From contig NZ_JAFCKB010000032.1 in assembly GCF_018130615.1 (NCBI RefSeq), positions 1-61,377 of the forward strand: DNA of 61,377 bases, given 5' to 3'. The first letter of the stretch is position 1. Every line of letters starts with the position of its first letter. Under the pieces are notes generated by a model, which made no database searches, was not told where the DNA came from, and was given only the letters and a program-made list of their open reading frames with translations. This document shows positions 36,792 to 45,678 of the stretch, piece by piece. A program made the translations under genes and the position numbers. This stretch comes from Bradyrhizobium manausense (lineage in GTDB: Bacteria > Pseudomonadota > Alphaproteobacteria > Rhizobiales > Xanthobacteraceae).

Positions 36792-37829
36792 CTAATGCAC
36801 CGGCATTGGCGGACGCACGACGGGGCCGTCATCATCGGCAACGGCTTGCGTCGTCACGACAGGCGGTGCCGCCGGCGACGGGACCGCGGCAGCCTGTGAA
36901 GGCGGCGGTGGAGGCGCGAGCGGCGGCGAATAAGCCGGCATGTAAGTGTGCGACACGACCGGCTTCGGTTTGCGAGCCGGTGGCGGCATCGGAGCCGGCG
37001 CTCGCGGCGGCAGCGCCGACAAACGTGCGCGCGGATCGACCGGCTTGATCTCGGCCACTGGCTTTGGTGCCGGCGGCTTCGCCATCTCACGGACCATCTG
37101 CTCCTGACCAGCCTTCAAGTCGGCGATGTTTGCCTTGAGCTGCTCGATCTGCTGCGACATCGCGGCGATGTCGCGTGTCATTGCTTCCACCGATGGTGTG
37201 GCATCGGCGGCTTGCGCGGCGGCAGGCGCAGGTGCGGCTGCGGCCGCGACAACCGGTGCTGCGGGCGGCGCCGCAGTTTGGTCAGCGGTCTGATCTTGTT
37301 CGACGGGCGGCGCGGCTTGCGCGGCTGCGACCGGCGCGGTCTGCGACGTCGAGGGCAGCAGCGATGCCAGGGCCGGTGTCCACTCGGCGAGCATCTGCGT
37401 CGCCGTGTCACCGTGCTTCTCCCAGGCGATGGTGGCAGCGGCGCTGCCACCCGCAAACAAGAACGTCACGAACGCACCGCGCAGCCATCTTCTGGCAGCC
37501 GATCGCTTCGGTCGGCTGTGACCATCATTCGTCGTCACGCGCACGGCGGTGTCGACCGAGGGCGTTGCCGCTTGCGGCGCCGCGACCGCCACGGCGGGAG
37601 GCTCCGAGACCGGAATGAATTTCGGCTCCACACCATGCCGGGTCTCCGGCAAAAACTTCGGCTCCGGGCGGGCCGTGAACTCTGGTGCAAGCGTTGGCGC
37701 ATCGCTGCTCGCGCGCGAAGCCCGCACCACGTCGGGCGAAATCTGGATCGCGTCGTGCGGATCGTTGTCCTTGACCGTGTCCTTCACGATCTCATCGACG
37801 ATTTGCCGACTGTTCAGCGTCGCGAGCAT
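36792..37829 (-). CDS. Membrane-anchored Pro/Ala-rich protein with coiled coil
   Basis: This 345-residue protein has one membrane helix (WLRGAFVTFLFAGGSAAATIA) near residues 115-135. A coiled-coil segment (MTRDIAAMSQQIEQLKANIA) follows, with Ala/Pro-rich stretches and a Pro-rich tail (PPLAPPPPPS). No catalytic domain is seen, so a structural or scaffold role is possible. The ATG at 37829 follows GAGGAG; the longer ORF to 38240 is not supported. Confidence 0.7.
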   Translation of the reverse strand: MLATLNSRQIVDEIVKDTVKDNDPHDAIQISPDVVRASRASSDAPTLAPEFTARPEPKFLPETRHGVEPKFIPVSEPPAVAVAAPQAATPSVDTAVRVTTNDGHSRPKRSAARRWLRGAFVTFLFAGGSAAATIAWEKHGDTATQMLAEWTPALASLLPSTSQTAPVAAAQAAPPVEQDQTADQTAAPPAAPVVAAAAAPAPAAAQAADATPSVEAMTRDIAAMSQQIEQLKANIADLKAGQEQMVREMAKPPAPKPVAEIKPVDPRARLSALPPRAPAPMPPPARKPKPVVSHTYMPAYSPPLAPPPPPSQAAAVPSPAAPPVVTTQAVADDDGPVVRPPMPVH

Positions 37830-38112
37830 CGCAGCTCCTCTGAAGCGTTGGTCGTCCGCATTAGCGCGAGCCGATCGGTTGAATGGCCCATCCCAGTCTG
37901 ATGCGGTTGGCCCGATGGCGCACGAGTCCAGCCGGGTTTGACCAAAGCAAGGCGAGGCGATGGAGAGACTGCGACGGTCTTCCGCCGTTTGTGGTGTTGG
38001 AACCGGATCTTCCGAACACGGGCACGTGTTCCGCGCTGCCTTGTTTTCAGCACGATTTGGGCAGCATCTCGCTGTGCTGGGGGCGCTGCTATCCGCTATT
38101 GGGGGGCCGGCG

Positions 38113-38766
38113 GTGCCAAGATCTCTACTCGTTTTGTTCGTCCTTGCTTCGCTGCCGCTCGGCGGCTGCATGCAGACGACGCTTTCGCCATCGACGGATG
38201 CGAGCATGACGGCGCGCGACCGCCAGTTGCTTGCGCACACGCCTTACGCCCAGGCGAATGTGCCTGAGCAATATCTCCGCCACATCGTCGATTATCCGCG
38301 TAAGGAGCAGCCGGGTACCATCCTGGTCGATACCGATGCGCGCTACCTCTACTATGTGCTGCCCGACGGTAAGGCGATCCGCTATGGCGTCGCCGTCGGC
38401 GAGGAGGCGATGGCCTTCTCGGGCGTTGCGCGCGTCGGCCGTCTGGCGGAATGGCCGGACTGGGTGCCGACGGCAGACATCCAGGCGCGGCTCGGGCCCT
38501 ATCCGGCGCGCGTGCCGGGTGGGCCCGCTAATCCGTTGGGCGCCCGCGGCATCTATCTCTTTGTCGGCAACAAGGACACGCTCTACCGCATCCATGGCAC
38601 CAACCAGCCGGAATATATCGGGCAGGCAATCTCCTCGGGCTGCATCCGGATGCGCAATGAGGACGTGATCGATCTGTTCGACCGGGTGAAGCTCAATGCG
38701 ACCGTCGTGGTGCTGCCGCCCGGACAGAGCGCTCAGTTCGATACCGGGCCCAGCTGGCGCGGGTGA
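38113..38766 (+). CDS. L,D-transpeptidase (YkuD) lipoprotein
   Basis: This 217-residue protein has a lipobox (LPLGGC) after a short leader, so it is predicted to be a lipoprotein in the cell envelope. The YkuD motif is HGTNQPEYIGQAISSGCIRM, with catalytic Cys in SSGC. It would form 3-3 peptidoglycan crosslinks or attach proteins. The GTG at 38113 is preferred because it places the lipobox near residue 20. Confidence 0.85.
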   Translation: MPRSLLVLFVLASLPLGGCMQTTLSPSTDASMTARDRQLLAHTPYAQANVPEQYLRHIVDYPRKEQPGTILVDTDARYLYYVLPDGKAIRYGVAVGEEAMAFSGVARVGRLAEWPDWVPTADIQARLGPYPARVPGGPANPLGARGIYLFVGNKDTLYRIHGTNQPEYIGQAISSGCIRMRNEDVIDLFDRVKLNATVVVLPPGQSAQFDTGPSWRG

Positions 38767-38922
38767 GACAACTGATCTGACCCGTCACGTCAGTCGCATC
38801 ACTGAACCTTGAATGGCAGGCCGTGTCGATCGATGCCAGGCGGCCGCCAAAGGTGAATTGCTTCACAGGCGCCTCGCGTCGTTTGGGCTATGTCTCAGTG
38901 GCTCGTTGCCATTGGAGGCATC

Positions 38923-39141
38923 ATGCAAAATTTCATTGATCAATTGAACGAGGACGACCGTCGCGTCGTGCGCAAGTGGCGTTTGGCCGCGCTCGGTCTC
39001 TACGGATCGATTTTGGCCGGTGTGGTGCTGTACGCAGCGCTGCACTGGACGCCCGAGGTGAATTACGCCTCGGTCGATTCCGCAGCTCATGCCAAGCTCG
39101 CGGGTACGTCGAGTGGCGGCCGCGGGCCGTTTGCGCCTTAG
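38923..39141 (+). CDS. Small single-pass membrane protein (72 aa)
   Basis: The protein opens with a charged segment FIDQLNEDDRRVVRKWRLAA, then a membrane helix LGLYGSILAGVVLYAAL. The ATG at 38923 follows GGAGG. It converges with and overlaps the next gene by 4 bp at its stop. No family recognised. Confidence 0.7.
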   Translation: MQNFIDQLNEDDRRVVRKWRLAALGLYGSILAGVVLYAALHWTPEVNYASVDSAAHAKLAGTSSGGRGPFAP

Positions 39142-39572
39142 TTGTCAGGCCGGGCGATGCGCCATTGCAGCGTCGTGGCGTTGCCATTGGCATCGCCCGG
39201 CGCCTTGTCGGCCGGTGACGTGTAGAGCGGACGATAACGGTACGCCCACATCTTGCTGCCGTCTTCACGGTTGATCACGGTGAAGTCGCCGATGGCCTTG
39301 GCCTCGGCTGTTGCGGCGAGCGGCACCCAGCTTTCGGCACACTTGCCGTTGCAGTTCGACGTCTTGCCACTGGTGTCGCGCTCGTAAGTGTAGAGCGTCA
39401 TCCCCTTGAGATCGACGAGCTTGGGACCTTGCTTGGTCAGGACCACCTTCGCAGGCGCGGCGGTCGCCTCGGGCTTCGGCGGAGGAGGGGCATCGCCGCC
39501 GCCATGGCCGTTTGCGAGCGCATGGCCGGCGGACAGGGCGATGACTGCGGTCGCAATGACGAACCTGAACAT
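39138..39572 (-). CDS. Secreted COG4315-like protein with YjgX-type repeats
   Basis: This 144-residue exported protein has a signal peptide (FRFVIATAVIALSAGHALA), then a Pro/Ala-rich segment. A domain with LVDLKGMTLYTYERDTSGK and SNCNGKCAESWVPL matches the COG4315 lipoprotein-like repeat. The function of this family is unknown, and the two Cys could bind a metal or pair. Ribosome site GGAG precedes the ATG at 39572. Confidence 0.8.
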   Translation of the reverse strand: MFRFVIATAVIALSAGHALANGHGGGDAPPPPKPEATAAPAKVVLTKQGPKLVDLKGMTLYTYERDTSGKTSNCNGKCAESWVPLAATAEAKAIGDFTVINREDGSKMWAYRYRPLYTSPADKAPGDANGNATTLQWRIARPDN

Positions 39573-39691
39573 CCGAAACTCCAAGCCGGCAAAGTTAATC
39601 GCGCGTTAAGCGCAAAATTGGGGCCACGATAGCAGCCGAAGGTTAGCTCCTGGTTTCGCAGCACTGCGACAAATACGGACACCTGGAACTG

Positions 39692-40156
39692 CTACGCCTG
39701 CGCATTGCGCAACGGCGCGCGACTGAGCTCGTTGCCGGCCGCAATGGCCTTGCGCAGAAGGCGCATCAGCTCCTCGCCTTCCTTTGGACTGAGACCCCGC
39801 AGCATGAGGCGCTGGGCGGCTTCGACGGCCGGTGTGATCTTGCGCAGCGTTCGGCGACCCTCGTCGGTGATCTCGAGTTCGCGCGCACGTCGGTCGCGGG
39901 GACTGGCACGTCGCTCGGCGAGGCCCTTCTGCACGAGGCGATCGACAACGCCGGTGATGGTGGTGCGGTCATAGGCGATCAATCCTGCGAGCGTCACCTG
40001 GTCGAGGCCCGGATTGACCTTGATGGTCGCGAGCGCGGCGTATTGCACCGGCGTGAGATCAAATCCGGCTTCGCCGACCTCGGCGAGGAAGACAGCGACC
40101 GCGATCTGCTGGAACCGGCGCGCCAGATGGCCGGGCATGTCGTTGTTGTCTTTCAC
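39692..40156 (-). CDS. MarR family transcriptional regulator
   Basis: This 154-residue regulator has LARRFQQIAVAVFLAEVGEA then DLTPVQYAALATIKVNPGL, QVTLAGLIAYDRTTITGVVD (recognition helix) and the wing RRASPRDRRARELEITDEG. A GTG at 40156 with GAGGAGAC in front is the best start. It is divergent from a flavin monooxygenase, the likely target, and a palindrome covers the promoter. MarR proteins in this setting usually respond to aromatic ligands. Confidence 0.88.
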   Translation of the reverse strand: MKDNNDMPGHLARRFQQIAVAVFLAEVGEAGFDLTPVQYAALATIKVNPGLDQVTLAGLIAYDRTTITGVVDRLVQKGLAERRASPRDRRARELEITDEGRRTLRKITPAVEAAQRLMLRGLSPKEGEELMRLLRKAIAAGNELSRAPLRNAQA

Positions 40157-40191
40157 CGAAGTCTCCTCGAGGGCAGGGACGGCGCGGATGA

Positions 40192-40220
40192 TTGACAAGT
40201 ATACTGATAGTCAGCATACT
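40192..40220 (+). promoter_or_regulatory. Sigma-70-like promoter overlaid by MarR-type operator
   Basis: The -35 is TTGACA (40192-40197), spacing is 17 bp, and the -10 is CATACT (40215-40220). Between them an inverted repeat, AGTATACTGA and TCAGCATACT with a 3-bp centre (40198-40220), covers the spacer and the -10. Binding there would block transcription of the monooxygenase at 40261. Confidence 0.6.
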
Positions 40221-40260
40221 GAGCAATATCCAAACAGAACGTTTCCCGGGAGAGGTGCTC

Positions 40261-42201
40261 ATGCAATTCCATCTCAACGGATTTCAGCCGGGCGATCCTG
40301 AGATCGCTGATCCCGCCGAGCGCGTTCAGCCCCCGGGCGCAGCGGGCGCCGTGCCTGCGGAGGTCGATGTTCTCATCGTCGGCTGCGGCCCGGCGGGCCT
40401 GACGCTCGCTGCTCAGCTGGCACAATTTCCTGATATCAAGACCTGCATCGTCGAGCAGAAGCCGGGCCGTCTGCTGGTCGGGCAGGCCGACGGTATCGCC
40501 TGCCGCACCATGGAGATGTTCCATGCCTGCGGCTTCAGCGAGCGCGTGCTGAAAGAAGCCTATTGGGTCAACGAGACGATGTTCTGGAAGCCGGACGAGC
40601 GGGCACCGGAGAAGATCGTTCGGAGCGGCCGGGTGCAGGACGTCGAGGACGGGCTGTCGGAATTCCCGCATGTCATTCTCAACCAGGCGCGCATCCATGA
40701 CGGATTTCTCGACGTCATGCGCAAATCACCGGCCAAGCTTGAGCCCCATTACGGAAGGCGCCTGCTCGACCTCCAGGTCGATCCGGCCGCAGGGCCCACC
40801 GATCATGTCGTGACCGTGCGCCTCGAACGTGTCGATGCCGCCGATGAGGGTAAGGTCGAGACCGTCAAGGCGCGTTACGTCGTCGGTTGCGACGGCGCGC
40901 GCAGCACGGTGCGCAAGTCGATCGGCCGTGAGCTGCATGGCGATTCCGCCAATCACGCCTGGGGCGTGATGGATGTGCTGGCGATCACCGATTTTCCTGA
41001 TATCCGCTTCAAGGCCCTGATCCAGTCGGCGAAGGACGGCAGCCTTCTCATCATTCCGCGCGAAGGCGGCTATATGGTCCGCCTTTACGTCGAACTGGCA
41101 AAGCTCGAAATCGGCGAGCGGGTTGCCAATCGTAATATCACCGCCGAAGACGTGATCGCGAAAGCGCAGCGGATTCTGAAGCCGCATACGCTGGAAGTGA
41201 AGGAGATCGCGTGGTGGTCGGTCTACGAGATCGGCCAGCGCCTGACCGACAAGTTCGACGATGTGCCGGAAGTCGAGATCGACACGCGCCTGCCGCGCAT
41301 CTTCATCGCCGGCGATGCCTGCCACACCCACAGCCCGAAGGCGGGGCAGGGCATGAACGTCTCGATGCAGGATGCCTTCAATCTCGGCTGGAAGCTTGCT
41401 GCCGTGCTGCGCAAGCAGTCCGCGCCGAGCCTGCTGCATTCCTATTCGGCCGAGCGACAGGCGGTGGCGAAAGAGCTGATCGATTTTGATCGCGAATGGG
41501 CCGGCATTCTCGCTTCCGCAGCCAAGGTCGGCGGCGCCGATGCGGCGAAGACACAGGACTATTTTGTCCGGCACGGACGCTACACGGCGGGTACGGCGAC
41601 GCACTACACGCCGTCGATCCTCACTGGCGCCGCTTCGCATCAGCATCTCGCGCAAGGCCTCGTTATCGGCAAGCGCTTCCACTCGGCGCCCGTGATCCGG
41701 CTCGGCGACGCAAAGCCGGTGCATCTTGGCCACGCGGCGCAAGCGGACGGCCGCTTCCGCGTCTATGCATTCTCCGGCGCGGAAAATCCGACCGCGGCTG
41801 GCTCCGCCATTCGCGCATTGTGTCATTTCCTCACCGAGGCCGAGGAATCGCCGGTGAAACGATACACGCCCGAACATGCCGACATCGATGCCGTGATCGA
41901 TCTGCGCGCAGTGTTTCAGCAGGACCATCGCGAACTCGCCATCGAGGCGATGCCCAAGCTGCTGCTGCCGCGCAAAGGCCGCTACGGACTGGTGGACTAC
42001 GAAAAGATGTTCTGTCCGGACCTCAAGAGCGGACACGACGTTTTCACGATGCGCGGTATCGATCGGCGGGTTGGCTGCATCGTCGTGGTGCGGCCGGACC
42101 AATACGTTGCGCAGGTGCTGCCGCTCAATGACTTCGCTGGGCTTGCCGCCTATTTCGACGGCTTCATGTTGCAGGTGAACCGAAGCGCGCCGCGCCGATG
42201 A
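40261..42201 (+). CDS. FAD-dependent aromatic monooxygenase (phenol 2-monooxygenase/MobA-like)
   Basis: This 646-residue flavoprotein has the FAD site DVLIVGCGPAGLTLAAQL, the VGCDGARSTVRK motif and FIAGDACHTHSPKAGQGMNV. The C-terminal domain is of the thioredoxin-like phenol-hydroxylase type, with VVVRPDQYVA. It matches the 3-hydroxybenzoate 4-hydroxylase (MobA)/phenol hydroxylase group at its usual length. It would hydroxylate an aromatic ring using NADPH and oxygen; the substrate is open. GGGAGAGG precedes the ATG. Confidence 0.9.
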   Translation: MQFHLNGFQPGDPEIADPAERVQPPGAAGAVPAEVDVLIVGCGPAGLTLAAQLAQFPDIKTCIVEQKPGRLLVGQADGIACRTMEMFHACGFSERVLKEAYWVNETMFWKPDERAPEKIVRSGRVQDVEDGLSEFPHVILNQARIHDGFLDVMRKSPAKLEPHYGRRLLDLQVDPAAGPTDHVVTVRLERVDAADEGKVETVKARYVVGCDGARSTVRKSIGRELHGDSANHAWGVMDVLAITDFPDIRFKALIQSAKDGSLLIIPREGGYMVRLYVELAKLEIGERVANRNITAEDVIAKAQRILKPHTLEVKEIAWWSVYEIGQRLTDKFDDVPEVEIDTRLPRIFIAGDACHTHSPKAGQGMNVSMQDAFNLGWKLAAVLRKQSAPSLLHSYSAERQAVAKELIDFDREWAGILASAAKVGGADAAKTQDYFVRHGRYTAGTATHYTPSILTGAASHQHLAQGLVIGKRFHSAPVIRLGDAKPVHLGHAAQADGRFRVYAFSGAENPTAAGSAIRALCHFLTEAEESPVKRYTPEHADIDAVIDLRAVFQQDHRELAIEAMPKLLLPRKGRYGLVDYEKMFCPDLKSGHDVFTMRGIDRRVGCIVVVRPDQYVAQVLPLNDFAGLAAYFDGFMLQVNRSAPRR

Positions 42202-42323
42202 ATGGCGGATGAATATTGAACTGCGCACACGGCGTGCGTCTCAATCTTTTGGCTGATGCGACCTTTGCGAGCGGAACGCTTCATTCCTCTCGCGCGTTCC
42301 GCCTCTCAGAGGAGGACTTCGCC

Positions 42324-43298
42324 ATGAGGCTCAGAACCGCTTTAGTTGCAGCACTGTTGCTCGCCCCGACGGCCGCGTTGGCTGCGCCGGGTATCGTCAC
42401 CGTCTCGACCGGTCTGCGCGCCGGCCCCGGTGCGGGCTTTCCCCTGGTCGATCGCATTCCCGAGGGCGCCCGCGTCAACATCCACGGTTGCCTGCGCGGC
42501 AATGTCTGGTGTGACGTGAGCTTCTCCGACGACCGCGGCTGGGTGTCGTCGCAGTATCTCGAATATCTCTACCGCAATCACTACGTCTATCTGCCCGATT
42601 ATGCCGACGAGGTCGACTTGCCCGTCGTTCCCTTCGTGCTGAGCTCGTACTGGTCGAGCTACTATGCGGGACGCCCCTGGTATCAGCGCCATGCCTATTG
42701 GAATAACTACTGGACCTCGCATGAACGTTTCGCGACGCGGATGACGATCGATCCGTACGCCGCTCGGATCGGCCGCGCGGCGACACATGATGCCGCGGTC
42801 GCTCTGGGACGCGAAGGCATGCGCGGAAAGGGTAATGTCAACGGCGCCGCTGCGATCTCCGGGCGTGATGCTGCGACGGCACGGCGTGACGCTGCCATCA
42901 CGAAGCGCGACGTTGCCGTGACGGCCGATCGGGCCGGCGCCGGGCGAAGCGAGCGCATCTCGCATGAGCGGGCCGCTATTCAGGCGCGCAATCCCCGTGA
43001 CGCCCAGGCACGGATGATGCACGAACCAGCCGCCGCTCGGGCCGCGGCGCGTCCGCAGCCGATGGCGCGTGCACATGAAGCGCCACGTGTGTCCGCTGGG
43101 CCCGCTGCTCGACCTGCCATGCCGCACATGGCTCAGCCGAACATCAGCCATGGTGCGCCGATGAATGCGCACGCGCAGATGCCGGCGCCGCGCGCGGCTG
43201 CGCCAGCGATGCCGCATCCGGGTGGTGGCGGTGGTGCTCCGCACATCAATGCCGCTCCGCACGGCGGTGGCCCCGGCGGCGGTCACGAGAAACACTAG
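42324..43298 (+). CDS. Secreted SH3-domain protein with low-complexity tail
   Basis: This 324-residue exported protein has a signal peptide (RTALVAALLLAPTAALAA), then a bacterial SH3 domain (about 21-80): VTVSTGLRAGPGAGFPLVDR and the DRGWVSSQYLEY end. The C-terminal half is Ala/Pro/His/Arg-rich with no fold, ending GGGPGGGHEKH. The SH3 domain may bind peptidoglycan. GGAGGAC precedes the ATG at 42324. Confidence 0.85.
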   Translation: MRLRTALVAALLLAPTAALAAPGIVTVSTGLRAGPGAGFPLVDRIPEGARVNIHGCLRGNVWCDVSFSDDRGWVSSQYLEYLYRNHYVYLPDYADEVDLPVVPFVLSSYWSSYYAGRPWYQRHAYWNNYWTSHERFATRMTIDPYAARIGRAATHDAAVALGREGMRGKGNVNGAAAISGRDAATARRDAAITKRDVAVTADRAGAGRSERISHERAAIQARNPRDAQARMMHEPAAARAAARPQPMARAHEAPRVSAGPAARPAMPHMAQPNISHGAPMNAHAQMPAPRAAAPAMPHPGGGGGAPHINAAPHGGGPGGGHEKH

Positions 43299-43310
43299 CA
43301 TTTGCCAACG

Positions 43311-43338
43311 AAAGCCCGGCCGCCGCGCCGGGCTTTTT
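43311..43338 (+). terminator. Rho-independent terminator
   Basis: AAAGCCCGGC and GCCGGGCTTT are 10-bp arms around a 6-base loop; the T run extends to 43338. It starts 13 bp after the SH3 gene stop. Confidence 0.85.
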
Positions 43339-43469
43339 GTTGGGCTGGCGCGGGTTCCGTGCGCATACAATTTAAGAAAGTTCTTCGCGGGCAGATTTCA
43401 TCGATCGTAACATGTGTACTCAAAGCTGTAAGCATCCACTCGGGGCAGCGGGGCTACGGGAGGATGAAG

Positions 43470-43748
43470 ATGAGACAGAACCAAGCGGAGACGCGTCGCC
43501 AAAATGTCGCGAAGCGGTCGATGACCAAAGAGGCCAAGCAGCTGGCCGGCCTGATTGCCGGCCTGCGCAAATCCCTTGACGGCATCCACAAGGAGCGGGC
43601 GAGCACAAAGCTCACCGGCGCCGAGATGGGTATGCTCGACGAGCGTCGCAATAATTTGTTGCTTACCATTGCTGCACTGGACGACCGTCTATCGGCCGTG
43701 CAGGGCCTGATTGATCTCGGCCGGCCACATGTGATCCGCGTCCACTGA
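43470..43748 (+). CDS. Small hypothetical protein (92 aa), helical and basic
   Basis: The ORF has GGGAGG 7 bp before the ATG at 43470; an ATG at 43464 abuts the site. The protein reads TRRQNVAKRSMTKEAKQLAG and ERRNNLLLTIAALDDRLSAV, likely helical. No domain recognised. Confidence 0.65.
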   Translation: MRQNQAETRRQNVAKRSMTKEAKQLAGLIAGLRKSLDGIHKERASTKLTGAEMGMLDERRNNLLLTIAALDDRLSAVQGLIDLGRPHVIRVH

Positions 43749-43993
43749 GCGGATGCCGGACGCTATCGGTTCTATCGCGGCGGCGATAGGCCGGAGCCCG
43801 GCTGACGGCTCTGCACCTCCGCGTCCGCGGGCGGGGCGGCGACCCAGCTCCCGACAAGCAGAATCGCATTCAAGATGCGGCACGGCGCGCAATGCACCGT
43901 GAAGGGCACCAAATTGCCATGCTCCCGGCGAATTGCCGCCAAAGCCCGCTGCCACGACGAGGACGGGTGCGGGGCAACGCAAGGGGATGGGCA

Positions 43994-44173
43994 TTGGCCT
44001 ATAAAATGGTCGCAGAACGCGACAATGAGAAGTACAGTTTTGCCCGCGAGAGCCGCTTGCTCATCGTGGCGAAGGCAAAAGTTTGGGCGAGCGAAGGATG
44101 GCAGGTCGTCATCACTGATCAGGATGGCAAGGCCTACGCGCCGCCGGAGTTCGATCAGTTGCTGGCGGCGTGA
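43994..44173 (+). CDS. Small hypothetical protein (59 aa)
   Basis: It reads KMVAERDNEKYSFARESR, then KVWASEGWQVVITDQDGK and YAPPEFDQLLAA. The composition is typical of small rhizobial proteins. The start is unclear: a TTG at 43994 has an AAGGGG site, while an ATG at 44006 lacks one. Function unknown. It precedes the cytochrome gene by 25 bp and may be co-transcribed. Confidence 0.65.
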   Translation: MAYKMVAERDNEKYSFARESRLLIVAKAKVWASEGWQVVITDQDGKAYAPPEFDQLLAA

Positions 44174-44198
44174 TCGCAGGACGGGCTAGGGGACGACA

Positions 44199-44576
44199 GT
44201 GAGATCGCTATTTCGACCGGGGCGCGGGGTCATCGCGCCTCTGGTGATTCTTGGGACCATTGCTGCGGCAGGCGTTGTGCTGACGGCGCCGCTTGCGTCC
44301 GCGCAAAATCTCGACGCTGGCAAATCGCCCGAAAAACTCTTCGCGGATGGCTGCGCGGCCTGCCATCGCAGCCCGCGGGGGCTCGCGAAGGGGCGCTATA
44401 GCCTGACGCTGTCCTGGTTCCTTCAGGACCATTATTCGGCCGGCCCCGACACCGCCAAGGCGCTCGCTGCCTATCTGGTGTCGGTCGATACGCCGCCTCC
44501 CGGTGCCCCGGCAAAATCTGGCGCTAAATCATCCAGAGCCAGGCCGAGGCCGCCCAAGCCGGCGCAAGGCCAGTAG
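44199..44576 (+). CDS. Small c-type cytochrome, single heme
   Basis: This 125-residue exported protein has a signal peptide (ILGTIAAAGVVLTAPLASAQ), heme motif CAACH and a Pro/Lys-rich tail. No obvious Met ligand follows: the region after the heme reads SPRGLAKGRYSLTLSWFLQD. It is short for a class I cytochrome c. The GTG start has GGGGAC in front. The role in electron transfer is inferred. Confidence 0.75.
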   Translation: MRSLFRPGRGVIAPLVILGTIAAAGVVLTAPLASAQNLDAGKSPEKLFADGCAACHRSPRGLAKGRYSLTLSWFLQDHYSAGPDTAKALAAYLVSVDTPPPGAPAKSGAKSSRARPRPPKPAQGQ

Positions 44577-44588
44577 TCCGGATCTCGG

Positions 44589-45158
44589 CTACCCGCGCCG
44601 GTAGGTCTGCGCGATCAGCCGGTCATGCATGGCGCGCAGATCGGCATTCATGCGGGTTTGTCCTGTCGTGACGAAGGACAGCCAGGCGCCGTCGGCGGCG
44701 AGACGCACGATCTGGAGTTCCGGCGTCGCATCGGTGGCGCGGTGGCGTTTCAGTCGCGTCTTCATCCAGTCGTTCCAGAGCTTGCGCAGCGAGGGATCGG
44801 TGACGACCACCATGCTCAGTGCCGCCCAGGGGGTGGCGAAGCCGAAGGCTTTGCCGGTGAACACCGCATTCACATAAGCGCGCGTAAAACTGCCGCGCGG
44901 CTTCGGATCCGCTTCGATGGCCGCGTCGATCTCGGCGTCAACACGGGCGAGCAGATCCGCGAACAGGCCCTCGATCAGCGCCTGCTTGCTCCCGAAATGA
45001 TGAAACAGCCCGCCCTTGGTGACGCCGGCCGCCGCGGCGACGGCTTGAACCGTAACGCCGGAGACGCCGTGGTCCATGGCGATCGCAGCCGCGCGATCGA
45101 GCAGGGCGCGCCGCACCTGCTCGGGCTGCTTGGCGCGGGTGTAAGCGCTCACGGGCAT
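44589..45158 (-). CDS. TetR family transcriptional regulator
   Basis: This 189-residue regulator has the TetR helix-turn-helix VTVQAVAAAAGVTKGGLFHH then FGSKQALIEGLF. Its ATG overlaps the stop of the upstream SMR gene (TGATG), so the pair is an operon and the regulator probably controls the pump and itself. A palindrome upstream of the SMR gene is the likely operator. Confidence 0.9.
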   Translation of the reverse strand: MPVSAYTRAKQPEQVRRALLDRAAAIAMDHGVSGVTVQAVAAAAGVTKGGLFHHFGSKQALIEGLFADLLARVDAEIDAAIEADPKPRGSFTRAYVNAVFTGKAFGFATPWAALSMVVVTDPSLRKLWNDWMKTRLKRHRATDATPELQIVRLAADGAWLSFVTTGQTRMNADLRAMHDRLIAQTYRRG

Positions 45159-45502
45159 CAATGCGCCGTCGTCTGCGAGAACAGGTTGATGACCACGACC
45201 CCTGAGACGATCAGTCCGATTCCGACGAAGGCTGCGGCGTCCAGCATCTGGCGGAACAGCACGAAGGAAACGGTGGCGGTCAGGATGATGCCGACGCCGC
45301 CCCAGATCGCATAGGCGACGCTCAAGGGAATGACCCGGATTGCGACCGACAGCGCGTAGAACGAGGCAACATAGAACAGCACCATCGCCAGCGTCGACCA
45401 GGGCCGGGTGAATTGCGCAGACTGCTGCAGGAAAGCGGACGCCGTCACCTCGAAAACGATGGCGAGGGCTAGCGCGGCGTAGGAGGTAAAAGCGGACGTC
45501 AT
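45158..45502 (-). CDS. SMR family multidrug efflux protein
   Basis: This 114-residue protein has four membrane helices of the EmrE/QacE/Sug type. The essential Glu lies in ALAIVFEVTASAFLQ (residue 18), and the second helix region has IPLSVAYAIWGGVG. It exports cationic drugs by proton exchange, or guanidinium in the Gdx group; the subfamily is not resolved. Co-transcribed with the overlapping TetR gene. Confidence 0.9.
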   Translation of the reverse strand: MTSAFTSYAALALAIVFEVTASAFLQQSAQFTRPWSTLAMVLFYVASFYALSVAIRVIPLSVAYAIWGGVGIILTATVSFVLFRQMLDAAAFVGIGLIVSGVVVINLFSQTTAH

Positions 45503-45532
45503 GGCGATCCCGAGCATGGCGCGCGCGAAAGA

Positions 45533-45544
45533 TACCGCACGGTA
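45533..45544. promoter_or_regulatory. Candidate TetR operator for SMR-TetR operon
   Basis: TACCG and CGGTA are perfect arms around a CA centre, 30 bp before the SMR start at 45502. A wider ATACC/GGTAT pair (45532-45549) overlaps it. This is typical of TetR sites. Confidence 0.45.
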
Positions 45545-45678
45545 GGTATGTTTAGCACGCGCAAGTGCTTTTTGCCGGGAACGGGTATCACGTCTGAGTG
45601 ACGAGCCTGCGACACAGAGCCGCCGCGCGAGGAAGTGCGCGGCGGCTCCAGGATTGTCGCGGGCTGCTCGATGCTGCT

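Noticed and set aside
40726-42228. Minus-strand ORF (500 aa) opposite the flavin monooxygenase
   Set aside because: Shadow of a well-supported flavoprotein gene.
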